Shown: positions 53,659 through 63,902 of the stretch, in pieces
How positions within the stretch are numbered: the first letter of the stretch is position 1
How the letters are laid out: each line of letters opens with the position of its first letter
Assembly (NCBI RefSeq): GCF_001644035.1
Contig: NZ_LUUG01000082.1
Span: 124,001-188,000 of the forward strand
Direction of reading: 5' to 3'
Source: Methylomonas methanica
GTDB taxonomy: Bacteria; Pseudomonadota; Gammaproteobacteria; Methylococcales; Methylomonadaceae
DNA: 64,000 nt
Notes under the pieces: generated by a model
The model's database searches: none
What the model was told of the DNA's origin: nothing
The model's input: only the letters and a program-made list of their open reading frames with translations
Program-made: the position numbers and the translations under genes

Positions 53659-55218
53659 TTAATGTCCGGAAGAGGATGTCGGACAGGAAACGCTAAAGCC
53701 CTGAATTTCTACCGCGACATTACGATCCGTCGCAGCCTGCAAGAAATCGGCTATGGTTTCCATAATATCCAGATCGATAAATTGCGCTTTGGTACCGTCG
53801 ATCAATAAGTCGCTGTCATCGGGTACTTGATCCAGATACTTACGCAGCAAAGCCTTGTTCAAAAACGAAACGTCCTTATGCAAACGCAACAGGTAATGCG
53901 GACCGTGCTGGGTCAAAGTGATTGCTGCATGGAAATTGGCTTTCAATACAAAGAAGAAACCGCAAGCCATCCCAATGGCAATACCCAGCAACAAGTCAGT
54001 GAATAAAATCGCCACAACGGTAATCGCAAACGGCGCGAACTGATTCCAGCCCTTCCGATAAAACTCCACGAACAATGCCGGCTTGGCTAGTTTGTAGCCC
54101 GTTTGCAGCAGAATCGCCGCCAAACAGGCCAGCGGAATCATATTCAAGTATTTCGCGAAAAACAGCACGCTGACCAACAGCAAGACACCGTGGAAAAACG
54201 ACGCGATTCTGGTTTGGCCGCCGGCATTGATATTGGCGGAACTACGCACGATCACTGCGGTAATCGGTAGGCCGCCCATCAATCCGCTGACCATATTGCC
54301 CAGGCCCTGAGCCTTTAGTTCCCGATTGGTCGGCGCAACGCGTTTGTGCGGGTCCAATTTATCGACCGCCTCTATACTCAGCAGCGTTTCCAGACTGGCG
54401 ATAATCGCAATGGTCACCGCCACGCTGTAAATTTTCGGATTGCTGAAATAACTGAAATCCGGCAGACGCAATTGATTGATAAAGTTGGCGGTACTCCCCA
54501 ACTCGGGAAGCGATACCAAGTGCTTTTCGCCAATGATCATATCGGGCGCAAAATGCAGTGCCAGGGCGTTGAAACTGACACCCCAAATAACGGCCAGCAA
54601 CGGACCGGGAATCAGCTTTAAAAGTTTGAATTGCTTGATAAATCCGGAGTCCCAGACGATCAAGATCAATAGTGCCACGGCGCTGACAATGGTAACGCCG
54701 GGGGTAAATGCTTCCAAGGCCTCCGACAATTCAAAGAAGCTCGATTCGGCGCTCTCTTGCATATAACTTTCATCGCCTTCGAAACTAGTATCGTAACCAG
54801 TGGCGTGCGGCGTTTGCTTGATAATCAAAATCAAGCCAATCGCTGCCAGCATGCCTTTAATCACCGAAGCCGGAAAAAATGCGCCAATCACGCCGGCTTT
54901 CAAAAAGCCCAGCACTATTTGCAAGCCGCCGGCCAGCACTACACTCAGCAAAAAACCGCCGAAGCCACCCAAGGTTTCGATGGCTTCAAAGACAATAACC
55001 GTCAATCCGGCCGCCGGTCCCGAAACGCTTAATTGCGAGCCGCTGGCCCAGGAAACCAGAATACCGCCAACCAAGCCGGCAATAATCCCTGAAAACAACG
55101 GCGCGCCGGACGCTAACGCAACCCCTAGGCATAACGGTAAAGCCACCAGAAAGACCACGATGCCGGCCGGTAAGTCCTGGTGCAGATGTTTCATGTAAGA
55201 ATTCAATTGAGATGTCAT
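53659..55218 (-). CDS. SulP family anion transporter, probable bicarbonate uptake
   Basis: A 519-residue membrane protein with about 10-12 helices. SulP features: DLPAGIVVFLVALPLCLGVALASGAPLFSG at the start, VSGPAAGLTVIV, QTPHATGYD and GLPITAVIVRSSANINAGGQTR, with a short STAS-like C-terminus (LLIDGTKAQFIDLDIMETI). Members next to carbonic anhydrases (BicA-like) carry bicarbonate with sodium. It follows the carbonic anhydrase gene by 32 bases, which supports that substrate. Confidence 0.85.
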   Translation of the reverse strand: MTSQLNSYMKHLHQDLPAGIVVFLVALPLCLGVALASGAPLFSGIIAGLVGGILVSWASGSQLSVSGPAAGLTVIVFEAIETLGGFGGFLLSVVLAGGLQIVLGFLKAGVIGAFFPASVIKGMLAAIGLILIIKQTPHATGYDTSFEGDESYMQESAESSFFELSEALEAFTPGVTIVSAVALLILIVWDSGFIKQFKLLKLIPGPLLAVIWGVSFNALALHFAPDMIIGEKHLVSLPELGSTANFINQLRLPDFSYFSNPKIYSVAVTIAIIASLETLLSIEAVDKLDPHKRVAPTNRELKAQGLGNMVSGLMGGLPITAVIVRSSANINAGGQTRIASFFHGVLLLVSVLFFAKYLNMIPLACLAAILLQTGYKLAKPALFVEFYRKGWNQFAPFAITVVAILFTDLLLGIAIGMACGFFFVLKANFHAAITLTQHGPHYLLRLHKDVSFLNKALLRKYLDQVPDDSDLLIDGTKAQFIDLDIMETIADFLQAATDRNVAVEIQGFSVSCPTSSSGH

Positions 55219-55250
55219 TGGTTTACCCAGTCGTTACGAAAATCCGGATG

Positions 55251-55883
55251 CTAGTCGGCATAGCGGTAAATCGGATTGATTTGCGTGTTGTGGTCGAGTT
55301 TGATCAATTCGCTAATCAAGCCGTCGTTCAGACCGTATACCCAGCCATGAAGGGTGGGTTTGTGCCCATGTTTCCAGGCGGACTGAATGATCGAGGTATG
55401 AGCTAGGCGATAAACTTGCTCGACGATATTCAGCTCGATCAGACGATCAGTTTTTTTCTCCGGAGGAATAGACTCAAGCTCTTCCTGATGAAAACGGTAT
55501 ACATCTTTAATGTGCAGCAACCATTTATTGGTGATAACCAGATCGGACTTTTGCGGCTGCAAGGCCGCTTTCACACCGCCGCAGCCGTAATGGCCGCAAA
55601 CGATAACGTGCTTAACTTTTAAGACCGAGATGGCATATTGCACGACGCTCAGGCAATTGAAATCGGTGGTAATAACCTGATTGGCAATATTGCGATGTAC
55701 AAAAATTTCGCCGGGTTTGGCGTTGACAACTGTCTCCGCCGGCACTCGGCTATCCGAGCAGCCTATCCATAAAAAATCGGGCTTTTGCTCTTTGGCCAGC
55801 TGGATAAAAAACTCCGGGTCTTTTCTACTGATCTCTTCCGACCAGGCTTTGTTCTCGAGCAGTAATTTCGTAGGTGTAATCAT
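55251..55883 (-). CDS. can: beta-class carbonic anhydrase
   Basis: A 210-residue zinc enzyme that interconverts CO2 and bicarbonate. The zinc ligands and the Asp-Arg dyad are in WIGCSDSRVPAETVV, and the second His and Cys in HVIVCGHYGCGGVKAAL. HRNIANQV is between. Cytoplasmic, no signal. It lies between the SulP gene and the DabA cluster, all on the same strand. Confidence 0.94.
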   Translation of the reverse strand: MITPTKLLLENKAWSEEISRKDPEFFIQLAKEQKPDFLWIGCSDSRVPAETVVNAKPGEIFVHRNIANQVITTDFNCLSVVQYAISVLKVKHVIVCGHYGCGGVKAALQPQKSDLVITNKWLLHIKDVYRFHQEELESIPPEKKTDRLIELNIVEQVYRLAHTSIIQSAWKHGHKPTLHGWVYGLNDGLISELIKLDHNTQINPIYRYAD

Positions 55884-56031
55884 AATGGGTGTCCTTATTT
55901 TTTATAACTATGCGTTCTAGGGCGTGTCCGGAATTGATTGTTCAAAAAAGTATGTCTTTACCGGCAATACTATATCGAATCGAAACTATATAGCAATTGC
56001 TTTGCGATCTAAATCTAGGCTAAAGCGAAAG
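55884..56031. promoter_or_regulatory. intergenic region upstream of the carbonic anhydrase gene
   Basis: A 148-base AT-rich gap between the antiporter-like genes and the carbonic anhydrase gene. It probably carries a promoter for the carbonic anhydrase-SulP pair. No clear terminator hairpin is seen, so read-through from upstream is possible. Confidence 0.4.
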
Positions 56032-57603
56032 TTATATCGACCCATCGCTCGGTACACCTAAAATTGCGGTTTTCTGCGTGTGTTTCGATTCCGTTGTCAC
56101 CTGAGGAACCGCCATGCTTAATCGCTGCCACCAGGACTGCAAACTGGTTTCTTGCCAGGACAACAGCCATTGCGGATAAAGGCCTATCATCAATACCAGC
56201 AGCACCGGCACGACCAGCAGCGCCAACTCGCGGGGACGCAGATCCTGGGCTTTGGCTACGCTGTCGTGCACAACCGGACCGAAGAATGCTCGTCTGACAA
56301 AACCCAACAGATACGCCGCACCCAATACCGCGCCGAATAATGCCACCATCGCCAGTGCCGGATAAGCCTGCAAAGCGCCGAGAATCATCAGTAATTCCGC
56401 CGGGAAGCCATTGGTGCCGGGTACGCCGATGCTGGACAGCACAAATACAAAAAATAATACGGTCAGGCGCGGCATGGGTTTGGCCAAGCCGCCGAGATGA
56501 ACCAGGTCGGTACTACCCAAGCGTTGCTGGATCATACCGGCGAGCAGCATCAAGCTACCGGCGACGATGCCGAAATTCAGCAACTGCATCACCGCGCCTT
56601 GCAAACCTTGCAGATTAAAAGCGGCGATGCCGACAATGACCAGACCGACATGGCTGATGCTGGAATAGGCCAGCAAGCGGCGCAGATTGGTTTGCTGCAA
56701 CGCAATCAAAGCCCCGTAAATCAGTGTCACCGCACCCAGTATCGCCAACAGCCAGCGATGCTCCAAGGCCGCTTGCGGCGCCAGCGGTATCGCAAAACGG
56801 ATAATCCCGTAAACACCCAGCTTCAAACCAACCAGCAAGGCGCTTAGAAACGCCGGCGCCTCAATGGCCGTAGTCGGCAGCCAGGTGTGAAACGGTAGCA
56901 ACGGCGCTTTTACGGCAAACCCCAAAAAGAGTAACAGAAAGATCAGGCCCTGCGCTGAGTCGGGTATCGGCGTATTGAGTAAAACCGGCAAACTGAAAGC
57001 CAAATCCTGCGGAATTGCTCCCCCGGTATAGTGCGCGTGATTAATCGCCAGCAAAATGATCCCGAACAATATGGGCACACCGCCGAATAACATATACAAG
57101 GTATATTTCATCGCCGCGTACCGCCGTTCGGCACCGATGCCCCATAAGCCGATCAAAAAGAAAATCGGCGGCAAGGTCAGCTCCCAAAACAGGAAAAACA
57201 AGGCCAAATCCAACGCGGTGAACACGCCGATAGTCACGCTTTCCAGGGCCAGCATCAGCGCCAACTGAAAGCGGTTTAAATGCCGCACGCTATTCCAGCT
57301 TGCCAGCAGAGCCATCAGGGTCAGCAGGGCTGTCATCGGTAAAAACAATATCGAAATACCGTCTACGCCGAGTTGATAATGGATATTAAGTCCGGGTATC
57401 CAGGGATAGTCTTCCAGTAACTGAAAATCGTCGCGCGCGGTATCGAAAACCCAAGCCGCGGCAACGGTAAACAGCAATTCCACGGCGGCAACCAGCAATG
57501 CCCCGCGCTTAGCTAATTCGCTATCCTGGATAAACGCCAGCGACAACGCCCCCAATAACGGCCAGGCCAGACACAAGGACAGCAATGGCAAACTATCAGT
57601 CAT
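56032..57603 (-). CDS. NuoM-like proton-translocating membrane subunit 2
   Basis: A 523-residue, about 14-helix protein of the NADH dehydrogenase subunit M/Mrp antiporter family. The NuoM signature is ELTLPPIFFLIGLWGIGAERRYAAMKYTLY, with the helix-breaking PLLPFHTWLPTTAIEAPAFLSALLVGLKLG and LLAYSSISHVGLVIVGI. No other Nuo genes are present, so it is not part of complex I. It overlaps the preceding NuoM-like gene by eight bases and is the fourth gene of the dabA unit. Confidence 0.85.
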   Translation of the reverse strand: MTDSLPLLSLCLAWPLLGALSLAFIQDSELAKRGALLVAAVELLFTVAAAWVFDTARDDFQLLEDYPWIPGLNIHYQLGVDGISILFLPMTALLTLMALLASWNSVRHLNRFQLALMLALESVTIGVFTALDLALFFLFWELTLPPIFFLIGLWGIGAERRYAAMKYTLYMLFGGVPILFGIILLAINHAHYTGGAIPQDLAFSLPVLLNTPIPDSAQGLIFLLLFLGFAVKAPLLPFHTWLPTTAIEAPAFLSALLVGLKLGVYGIIRFAIPLAPQAALEHRWLLAILGAVTLIYGALIALQQTNLRRLLAYSSISHVGLVIVGIAAFNLQGLQGAVMQLLNFGIVAGSLMLLAGMIQQRLGSTDLVHLGGLAKPMPRLTVLFFVFVLSSIGVPGTNGFPAELLMILGALQAYPALAMVALFGAVLGAAYLLGFVRRAFFGPVVHDSVAKAQDLRPRELALLVVPVLLVLMIGLYPQWLLSWQETSLQSWWQRLSMAVPQVTTESKHTQKTAILGVPSDGSI

Positions 57604-59137
57604 GGTGCGGGCCGTTCATGTGGTGGCTATGGTGTTCCGGATAATGTTCGCCGATTTCCTTGGCTTCCTGATCGATATACTTCAGCCAGGGCGTGGTGTA
57701 AAAACCGGTGCCTATCAGCAGGCCGCAGATGGTCACGGCGATAATGCGCTCCTTAACCACCGGATGGTGAATGCTGCCGTAAGGCTCGACGAAGCGCTTG
57801 GGGTGGGCGATGAATAGTCTCTGAAACGCCCAAAGCAGAAAAGCCGCGCCCAGCACGTTGCCCAGCAAAATCGCGATTGCAATATACCAGCCGTGTTCCT
57901 CGATGGTACCTTCGATCAGCAAATGCGCCGCGTCGAAACCCGGTGTGCCGGGCATGACCATGGTGCTGAGCGCGGAAATCAAAAACAGTAAGGCGATAGT
58001 CGAATTGGTTTCGAACAAACCGCCCAAGCGCGGCAGGAAGGCGGTGCGGGTGCGCTCGTAAATCAAACCGATACTGAACAGCATGCCGGCCGTCGCCAGA
58101 CCATACGCTATCGACAGCAGAATGCTGCCTTCCAGGGCAAAATCGTTGAAGGAGAACACACCTATCGCCAACATGCCGGTATGACTAATCACCGCAAACG
58201 CCAGCAATCGCCGCATATTGATTTGCATCAACGCCAGCAGGGCACCGTAAAAAATGCCGATCAAGCCCAAATCGACGACAAAATGCACCCATTGCTCGGC
58301 GGCGCCCGGCACCAACGGCAAGATGAAACGAATCAAGGCGTAAATGCCCAGCTTCAAGCCGGTCAAAAAAATCGCCGCGCTGGCGGCGGTGCCGTGTTCG
58401 GCCAGCAAGGGCAGCCAGGCATGAAACGGAAACAAGGGCATGCGTACCGCAAAGCCGAAAAACAGCAGGATAAATATCAGGGTTTCGTTAGGAATTGCCA
58501 GATTGTGGTGCTTCAAGGTCAGCCAATCGAAACTCAGATCCATGCCGTTTTGCGCCAGTCCAAAGCTCAACAACACAAAACCGGCCAGGCTCATCGCCAG
58601 ACCGGACAGCCAGTATTGCAATACCGATTTCACCACCTGGTTACGCTGCTTACCGGTACCGGCAAATACCGTCAATAACACCACCGGCACCAGCTCCAGC
58701 AAACACCAGAACCAGAATTGCAGGGTGTTTAGCGCGGCAAACGCGCCGATTAAAATGCCTTGATAGGCCAACAGGCAGGCAATGAACAAACGGTCTTGGC
58801 GATGCCGGGTGATCATGGTGTAGACCAAGGCCAGCAAGCCTAAAATCGCCGTTAAGGGAATAAACAGAATATTGGTACCGTCCACCCCGACCCGATAATT
58901 CATCCCAAACAGCTGGAAATGTTCGGCAAGGTGGATGCCGGGCGTTTCCGCATCGAATATCAGCAATAAATAAATGCTGAGCACCACGTTCAGCAGCGCG
59001 CCGCCGAAGGCCAACCGCACACTGTAAATGGGCTTAGCGAACACCACCGCCAACATGGCCAACAGCGGCACCAGGGTCAACACCGTCAATAGCGGCACCG
59101 CCGCCACTACGTGCCAGAAAACAATAGGGGTATTCAT
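57596..59137 (-). CDS. NuoM-like proton-translocating membrane subunit 1
   Basis: A 513-residue, about 14-helix NuoM/Mrp-family protein, diverged from the next gene. Family elements: FWCLLELVPVVLLTVFAGTG, RMPLFPFHAWLPLLAEHGTAASAAIFLTGLKLG and LLAFAVISHTGMLAIGV. The C-terminus is His-rich (YPEHHSHHMNGPHHD). Its ATG overlaps the stop of the NuoL-like gene (ATGA). The His-rich tail may bind metal or be harmless. Confidence 0.85.
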   Translation of the reverse strand: MNTPIVFWHVVAAVPLLTVLTLVPLLAMLAVVFAKPIYSVRLAFGGALLNVVLSIYLLLIFDAETPGIHLAEHFQLFGMNYRVGVDGTNILFIPLTAILGLLALVYTMITRHRQDRLFIACLLAYQGILIGAFAALNTLQFWFWCLLELVPVVLLTVFAGTGKQRNQVVKSVLQYWLSGLAMSLAGFVLLSFGLAQNGMDLSFDWLTLKHHNLAIPNETLIFILLFFGFAVRMPLFPFHAWLPLLAEHGTAASAAIFLTGLKLGIYALIRFILPLVPGAAEQWVHFVVDLGLIGIFYGALLALMQINMRRLLAFAVISHTGMLAIGVFSFNDFALEGSILLSIAYGLATAGMLFSIGLIYERTRTAFLPRLGGLFETNSTIALLFLISALSTMVMPGTPGFDAAHLLIEGTIEEHGWYIAIAILLGNVLGAAFLLWAFQRLFIAHPKRFVEPYGSIHHPVVKERIIAVTICGLLIGTGFYTTPWLKYIDQEAKEIGEHYPEHHSHHMNGPHHD

Positions 59138-60705
59138 CGGTATCCCAGCGCTACCATCAAGGTGATCAACACAAACAACGCCAGATAGCGCGGCTGTAAC
59201 AATAATTGCTCGAAACGGTTGGCAGCCTGGCCCAGACGCCGGCCGAATCGAATCGAATCGCGGCCGATGCCGCGCAGAATAAAGTGATATTCAAACCAAT
59301 TAAGTAGGGCTGCCGTCCACTGCGCCAGTTTGCCGGCCAGACCGCTGCCTTGCGCGAAACTGTCTTCCTGGCTGTCGAGGTTGGCGCCCATTTTTTGTTC
59401 TTCCCATTGCGCTAAGGACGACACTGCCCTGATCGCCGGTGCCGGCGCGCCCAAGGCCTTATCGACTATGTGTTCGTCGATATACCTTACATCCTTGGCC
59501 AAGCGCAGAACCGGTTTCACCAACAGCCAATCCATGGCCGGCTCCAGCCAGCCGCGCTGCAAGGAAGCAATAAATGCCCAACGGCAATTCGCCAGCGCCG
59601 GTGCCACTGGTTGGATCGGTTGACCGTGGGTATTGTGCAGAATAGACGGGGCGGTTAGTAGCAAATAGCAACGCACCACGGCATGCGCGCACAGATGCCA
59701 AGCCGCCAAAGTCCAAAAGCCCAAGCCGCATTCAGCAAACATCAAACCCAGTTGCGCGGAGGTGGCAAAGATTTGCGAGCTTTTAATATCGGTCTGGCTC
59801 AAGCCTACCCAATAGCTATAAATCGCCGTCAACGCGCCGATCACAGTCAACAAAGACATCGCCAGCGGTGCCTGCATAAACAGGGGCTCTAACTGGATAA
59901 TCAAAAACACGCCGGCATGGATCATGGCCCCGCCGTAGAAAATGGCGCTGGACGGCGTCGGCCCTTCCATCGCCCGCGCCAGCCAGGGCGTGAACGGAAT
60001 TTGCGCGGACTTGGCAAATGCCGCTACGGCAAAACTCAAGGCCAGCAAAGTGGCGTCGCCAGGCTCCAGATCCGCCGCGCTAAGGTTAATAGTCTGCCAG
60101 TCGGCATTTTCCAGCCAGGCCAAAGCCAAGCAAATGGCCAGAATAAAACCGCCGTCGCCGATGCGATTGGTCACAAACACCCGCGTGGCATTATGCGCGG
60201 CAATGGGGCGGTCGTAGGCATAGGCAATCAGCCAGTAAGAACAAACCCCGGCGATCTCCCAGGCAATAAAGGTAAACACCGCATTGCCGGATAACACCAA
60301 CAGCAGCATCGCCGCCGCAAATAGATTCAGGATGAAAAAGAAGCGGTGGAAACCGGCCTCGCGGTGCAGGTAATTCACCGAGAAACGTATCGCCACCAGC
60401 AGCAGCAAGGAAAACAAACTCGCCAAAACCAGATTGAAGCCTCCGGTGGCTAGTGTGTAGTCTACGGTCAGCGTGCCGCTGCGCAGCCAGGCACCGTAAG
60501 ACACAGAGTCGGGAAGCAGGCCGGATAAATCGGCTATCAATAAACCTAAGGCCGTCAGCACTGACAGGCCGATGGCGGTCAAGGCCAGCCGGGCGGTGGT
60601 TTTCTCGCCGGCCTCGCCGTCGATAATCCTGCAAAAATGCAGGCCACCTATCAGCAGCGCGGCCAATAACGGAAACAAGGGAATCAAAGTTGCGTAGGCT
60701 GCCAT
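59134..60705 (-). CDS. dabB: NuoL-like DabB subunit of an inorganic carbon transporter
   Basis: A 523-residue NuoL/Mrp-type membrane protein (FIAWEIAGVCSYWLIAYAYD, FAKSAQIPFTPWLARAMEGPTPSSAIFYGGAMIHAGVFLI in parts). In DAB systems such a protein conducts cations to drive the DabA enzyme. Its position directly after dabA, with start codons that touch the dabA stop (GTGA, or ATG six bases later), supports this role. I chose the ATG because GGGAG lies ten bases ahead; the GTG is equally possible. Confidence 0.83.
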   Translation of the reverse strand: MAAYATLIPLFPLLAALLIGGLHFCRIIDGEAGEKTTARLALTAIGLSVLTALGLLIADLSGLLPDSVSYGAWLRSGTLTVDYTLATGGFNLVLASLFSLLLLVAIRFSVNYLHREAGFHRFFFILNLFAAAMLLLVLSGNAVFTFIAWEIAGVCSYWLIAYAYDRPIAAHNATRVFVTNRIGDGGFILAICLALAWLENADWQTINLSAADLEPGDATLLALSFAVAAFAKSAQIPFTPWLARAMEGPTPSSAIFYGGAMIHAGVFLIIQLEPLFMQAPLAMSLLTVIGALTAIYSYWVGLSQTDIKSSQIFATSAQLGLMFAECGLGFWTLAAWHLCAHAVVRCYLLLTAPSILHNTHGQPIQPVAPALANCRWAFIASLQRGWLEPAMDWLLVKPVLRLAKDVRYIDEHIVDKALGAPAPAIRAVSSLAQWEEQKMGANLDSQEDSFAQGSGLAGKLAQWTAALLNWFEYHFILRGIGRDSIRFGRRLGQAANRFEQLLLQPRYLALFVLITLMVALGYR

Positions 60706-60707
60706 AA

Positions 60708-63700
60708 TCACGCAACTCCCATTAATTCAGGCTGCTTAATCAGCATCGGCGCCACCGGCTGGGTTTCGTCGCGGTAACAATCCGGGGAGTTGTCCCTTAG
60801 CGGCAGCTCGATGTCGCCGGGCTGCCAACGCACAAAGCCGACGCCGCGCTGAAATACAAATATCTCGCCGCTGTCAGGATCTTTGGCGCTGAGATGCACC
60901 CAGCCGCCGCCTATCAGTTCTCGCAGGCTTTCCTGCCGGCCATAAATTTGCTCCAGCACCGCGGTTTTGGCCTCGACGATGATTTGTAAGCGCATTGCTT
61001 CGTGAATCTCCACCATCTGCAAAGGCAAACCTGTGCGCAAGTCGCTACCCGCGCCTTCCATTACCCCAAACAAGCCGGTCACGTTGTGCGGAATTTTAGT
61101 GCCGCAACCGAGCCGATCGTTATTCACTGTGGAAAAATAATATTCCAGGTTAATCCCGGCACCGACCGGACCGGCAGTAAGCAGAATATTTTCCAAAATG
61201 GTGCCATCGGCGTCTTGGGTCGGATCGTAGGAAATCAGGAACAAGCGCCGATCGAAAAACACGCCCTGAGTCGCGGAGCGCCGACCGATAAAGGCAGCGG
61301 CATTGGTAGCATGGCCGAATTCGGGTCGTACTTGGCTCAAATCGACGGCGCGATTTTCCACATGCAATAAGGCCGCCTGCGCTGTGCGCGGATAACCGGA
61401 CGAAGCAAAGCGGCGACACCGTTCGGCAGCAGCGCTGCGGTCAGCCTCGGCTAAGGCATTCTGAACCTGCTGTAAAGACGACTGCATGTGCTCCGGCACT
61501 TGATCCAGATCGTACCAGCTGATCAAATCGCTGCAGGTATCGTGCTGCGCACCGATAAACCAGGTGTCTTCGGGAATTTCGATGCCGGCGGCTCTTAACA
61601 GATCGCGCACTTCCCGGCGATTCGCCATCGCCGCAAACACCCGCGCATTCGGACCTCCGCGGCGTCCACCGCATGCGCCGCAATCATGAGCGGCTTCGTG
61701 AGGATTATTCTGGCTGGTGGAGCCGTGCCCTAGAATCGCCACGACTCGGGCAAAGCCGTAAGTCAAACCGGTGGTTCTCAGGAACTGCGCCACCCGATCG
61801 GCCTGCTCCTGGTCTGTGAAGCCTAGCGTCAGTCCGGCAGACGCGGCGTGTTCATTATCTGTCGCAGTAAAATGTAAATGTGTCGGCACCGCCGGCACCA
61901 TTAGGGCTTGCCAGCCATGCTCCAATCGGCGCTGCCAACTCGGCAACAAGCTTTTGGCCAGCAAACGCCATAATTTCACTGGCGCTAAAATATAAGTCAG
62001 CGGATATGCTCTCAGCAGACTGACGCGCATGCCTTGGTAGAGCAAATAAGACAATTGGTTAGCCAACCTCAGGCCGCGCTTATGTCCGATCAACTGCTGT
62101 TCATGGCCGGGAATCGCGACTTCATCGACTTGATGCACCGGCGTGACAACCACTGGGCATAAAGGCGTGACGTGGTGATCATCCAGCGCTTTGTAATTCA
62201 TCGCCACACCAAAAAATCCAGCGGCACCGAGGGTCTCGATGTGGGGGTTGAGTTCTTCCAAATGCCGGCGAAAGCTCTCCTCGCGCTCATCCATACAGAA
62301 AAAAACTTGCGCCGCGGGCCGGCTGTCACGTTTGGCCCAGCGTCCTCGGCCATGGTTGGCGTGCAGCGCTTGCAGCAGCGCTTGTTGATAATGACGTTCG
62401 TAGGCGGTCAGCCAAATCGTGTTGCGCTCGTGATCGCTTAAGGCATCGATAGTGTCCAAACAGGCCAATAGCTGCGCTTTGGGTAAATTCTGCATATCGC
62501 TGGCTCTGAAATCCAGCAGTTGGCAGACGCGATACAGCCGCCACCCCTGGTTATAAACACTTAGGGCCGAGGCAGCCAACGGGCTCAGTTGCCAAGTCCA
62601 AACTCGCTCCGCTAAGGTCTGCCAGGCCTGCTTGTCTCGCGGCACGTTGTCTAATAAAGCTTGCGCGGCTAGGGCCAGATACTCCGGCAAATGGCCCTGA
62701 AACAAGGCCTGCCTGACCGAAAACTCCGCCAGGTTTTTCGAAAAATAGCCGCGCAGTTTGTCCAGTTGCGCCTCGCAATGCCACTGTTGCCAACATACTT
62801 GCTGCGCGTAAAGCCGATCCAGGGTTAAGCGTATCGCCAGATAATCGGCCAATAAGGGCTTGGTTTCGTCATCCGCTTGATAATTCGGATGAGTTTCTCG
62901 CCAGTTGATCAAACCCGACCAACCCGGCAGTTCCAAGGCCAGTCTTTGCAAATACCCGGCCCAGTGTGGTTCGGGGATAGCCAGAGCCGCCAGCTGTTGG
63001 GCAATGGCGTCGATAGCGTCAGCGGGCAATGCCGATGTAACCCCTTGCCAATCATTCAGTTCCTGAAACACCGGCTGCGCATCGTAGATCAAACTCTCGC
63101 GCCAGGCTTCGTACAAACCCAGCTCTTCCCGCTTGGGTAAACGCCAGGCCGCGAGCCCTTCGTCCAGCAAGGACGCGCACAAACGAATCAATTGCGGGCG
63201 TACCGTGTCGAGAAGATCCTTGCCGGTCAAAGCCAGCAACAAGCCGCGTAAAGTCAAGCTATCGCCCACGTCCGAAAACAGCTTGTTTAGGTTTTCCAGT
63301 TCGTTGCGGCGCATTTGCTGTTCAGCCCCGGCATCCGTCGAATCCGGCAGCCATTGCTGGATTTGCTCAGCGGACAGATCGAGTAAGTCTTCCGGATGCA
63401 AATCAAGCATCTGCAATCCCAATTTGCCCAGTAAGCCATGCCACAAAGCTCGAGTGGTTTCGCCCGTGGCGGAGGGTTTATCCAACACACCCAGTTCTCG
63501 CACCTGCCAGTCAAATTGTGCCGGCGTCAGGGCCTGCAAATCGTTTAACAGGCTCAGTCGGTAAAGCATATGGCGAGTGATGGTCTTACCATTGACGCTG
63601 CAAACCGCGGCTTCCAACGCCGCCCCATACTGCTGCGCCAAAGCAGCATCAATATCGCCGTCATCGATCCGGCCCTGCGCGTAAAATTCTCGGAACTGTG

Positions 63701-63902
63701 CGGCAGACAAATAACAACGGATACCGGTTAACTGGGTAAATTCCGCCAGCGCTTGCTCGAACGGCAAATGCTGAAAGCCATGCAAGGTATTGTGATGCAC
63801 GAAATCGTTAATCGGCCCCTGTCCCGGCAGGACATGATCCAGGTGGTGGATTGCGTCTATGATGATTTGCCGGGGGGATAGAGCGTTTGTAGCGGATGCC
63901 AT
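60708..63902 (-). CDS. dabA: DabA-type inorganic carbon transporter subunit (UPF0753), large form
   Basis: A 1064-residue protein, longer than the roughly 800 residues of Halothiobacillus DabA. The zinc site expected for the carbonic-anhydrase-like core is intact: C536 and D538 in FFCMDEREE, H726 in LGHGSTSQNN and C741 in HDCGACGG. The spacings (two and fifteen residues) are the same as in the characterised DabA (C351, D353, H524, C539, from memory). It converts CO2 to bicarbonate vectorially at the membrane with DabB. First gene of the coupled cluster; the N-terminal 180 residues carry the extra length. Confidence 0.9.
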   Translation of the reverse strand: MASATNALSPRQIIIDAIHHLDHVLPGQGPINDFVHHNTLHGFQHLPFEQALAEFTQLTGIRCYLSAAQFREFYAQGRIDDGDIDAALAQQYGAALEAAVCSVNGKTITRHMLYRLSLLNDLQALTPAQFDWQVRELGVLDKPSATGETTRALWHGLLGKLGLQMLDLHPEDLLDLSAEQIQQWLPDSTDAGAEQQMRRNELENLNKLFSDVGDSLTLRGLLLALTGKDLLDTVRPQLIRLCASLLDEGLAAWRLPKREELGLYEAWRESLIYDAQPVFQELNDWQGVTSALPADAIDAIAQQLAALAIPEPHWAGYLQRLALELPGWSGLINWRETHPNYQADDETKPLLADYLAIRLTLDRLYAQQVCWQQWHCEAQLDKLRGYFSKNLAEFSVRQALFQGHLPEYLALAAQALLDNVPRDKQAWQTLAERVWTWQLSPLAASALSVYNQGWRLYRVCQLLDFRASDMQNLPKAQLLACLDTIDALSDHERNTIWLTAYERHYQQALLQALHANHGRGRWAKRDSRPAAQVFFCMDEREESFRRHLEELNPHIETLGAAGFFGVAMNYKALDDHHVTPLCPVVVTPVHQVDEVAIPGHEQQLIGHKRGLRLANQLSYLLYQGMRVSLLRAYPLTYILAPVKLWRLLAKSLLPSWQRRLEHGWQALMVPAVPTHLHFTATDNEHAASAGLTLGFTDQEQADRVAQFLRTTGLTYGFARVVAILGHGSTSQNNPHEAAHDCGACGGRRGGPNARVFAAMANRREVRDLLRAAGIEIPEDTWFIGAQHDTCSDLISWYDLDQVPEHMQSSLQQVQNALAEADRSAAAERCRRFASSGYPRTAQAALLHVENRAVDLSQVRPEFGHATNAAAFIGRRSATQGVFFDRRLFLISYDPTQDADGTILENILLTAGPVGAGINLEYYFSTVNNDRLGCGTKIPHNVTGLFGVMEGAGSDLRTGLPLQMVEIHEAMRLQIIVEAKTAVLEQIYGRQESLRELIGGGWVHLSAKDPDSGEIFVFQRGVGFVRWQPGDIELPLRDNSPDCYRDETQPVAPMLIKQPELMGVA

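Noticed and set aside
53659-63902. Idea that the NuoL/NuoM-like genes are part of respiratory complex I or an Mrp antiporter operon.
   Set aside because: No other nuo or mrp genes are present, and the coupling to dabA and closeness to carbonic anhydrase and SulP point to carbon uptake.
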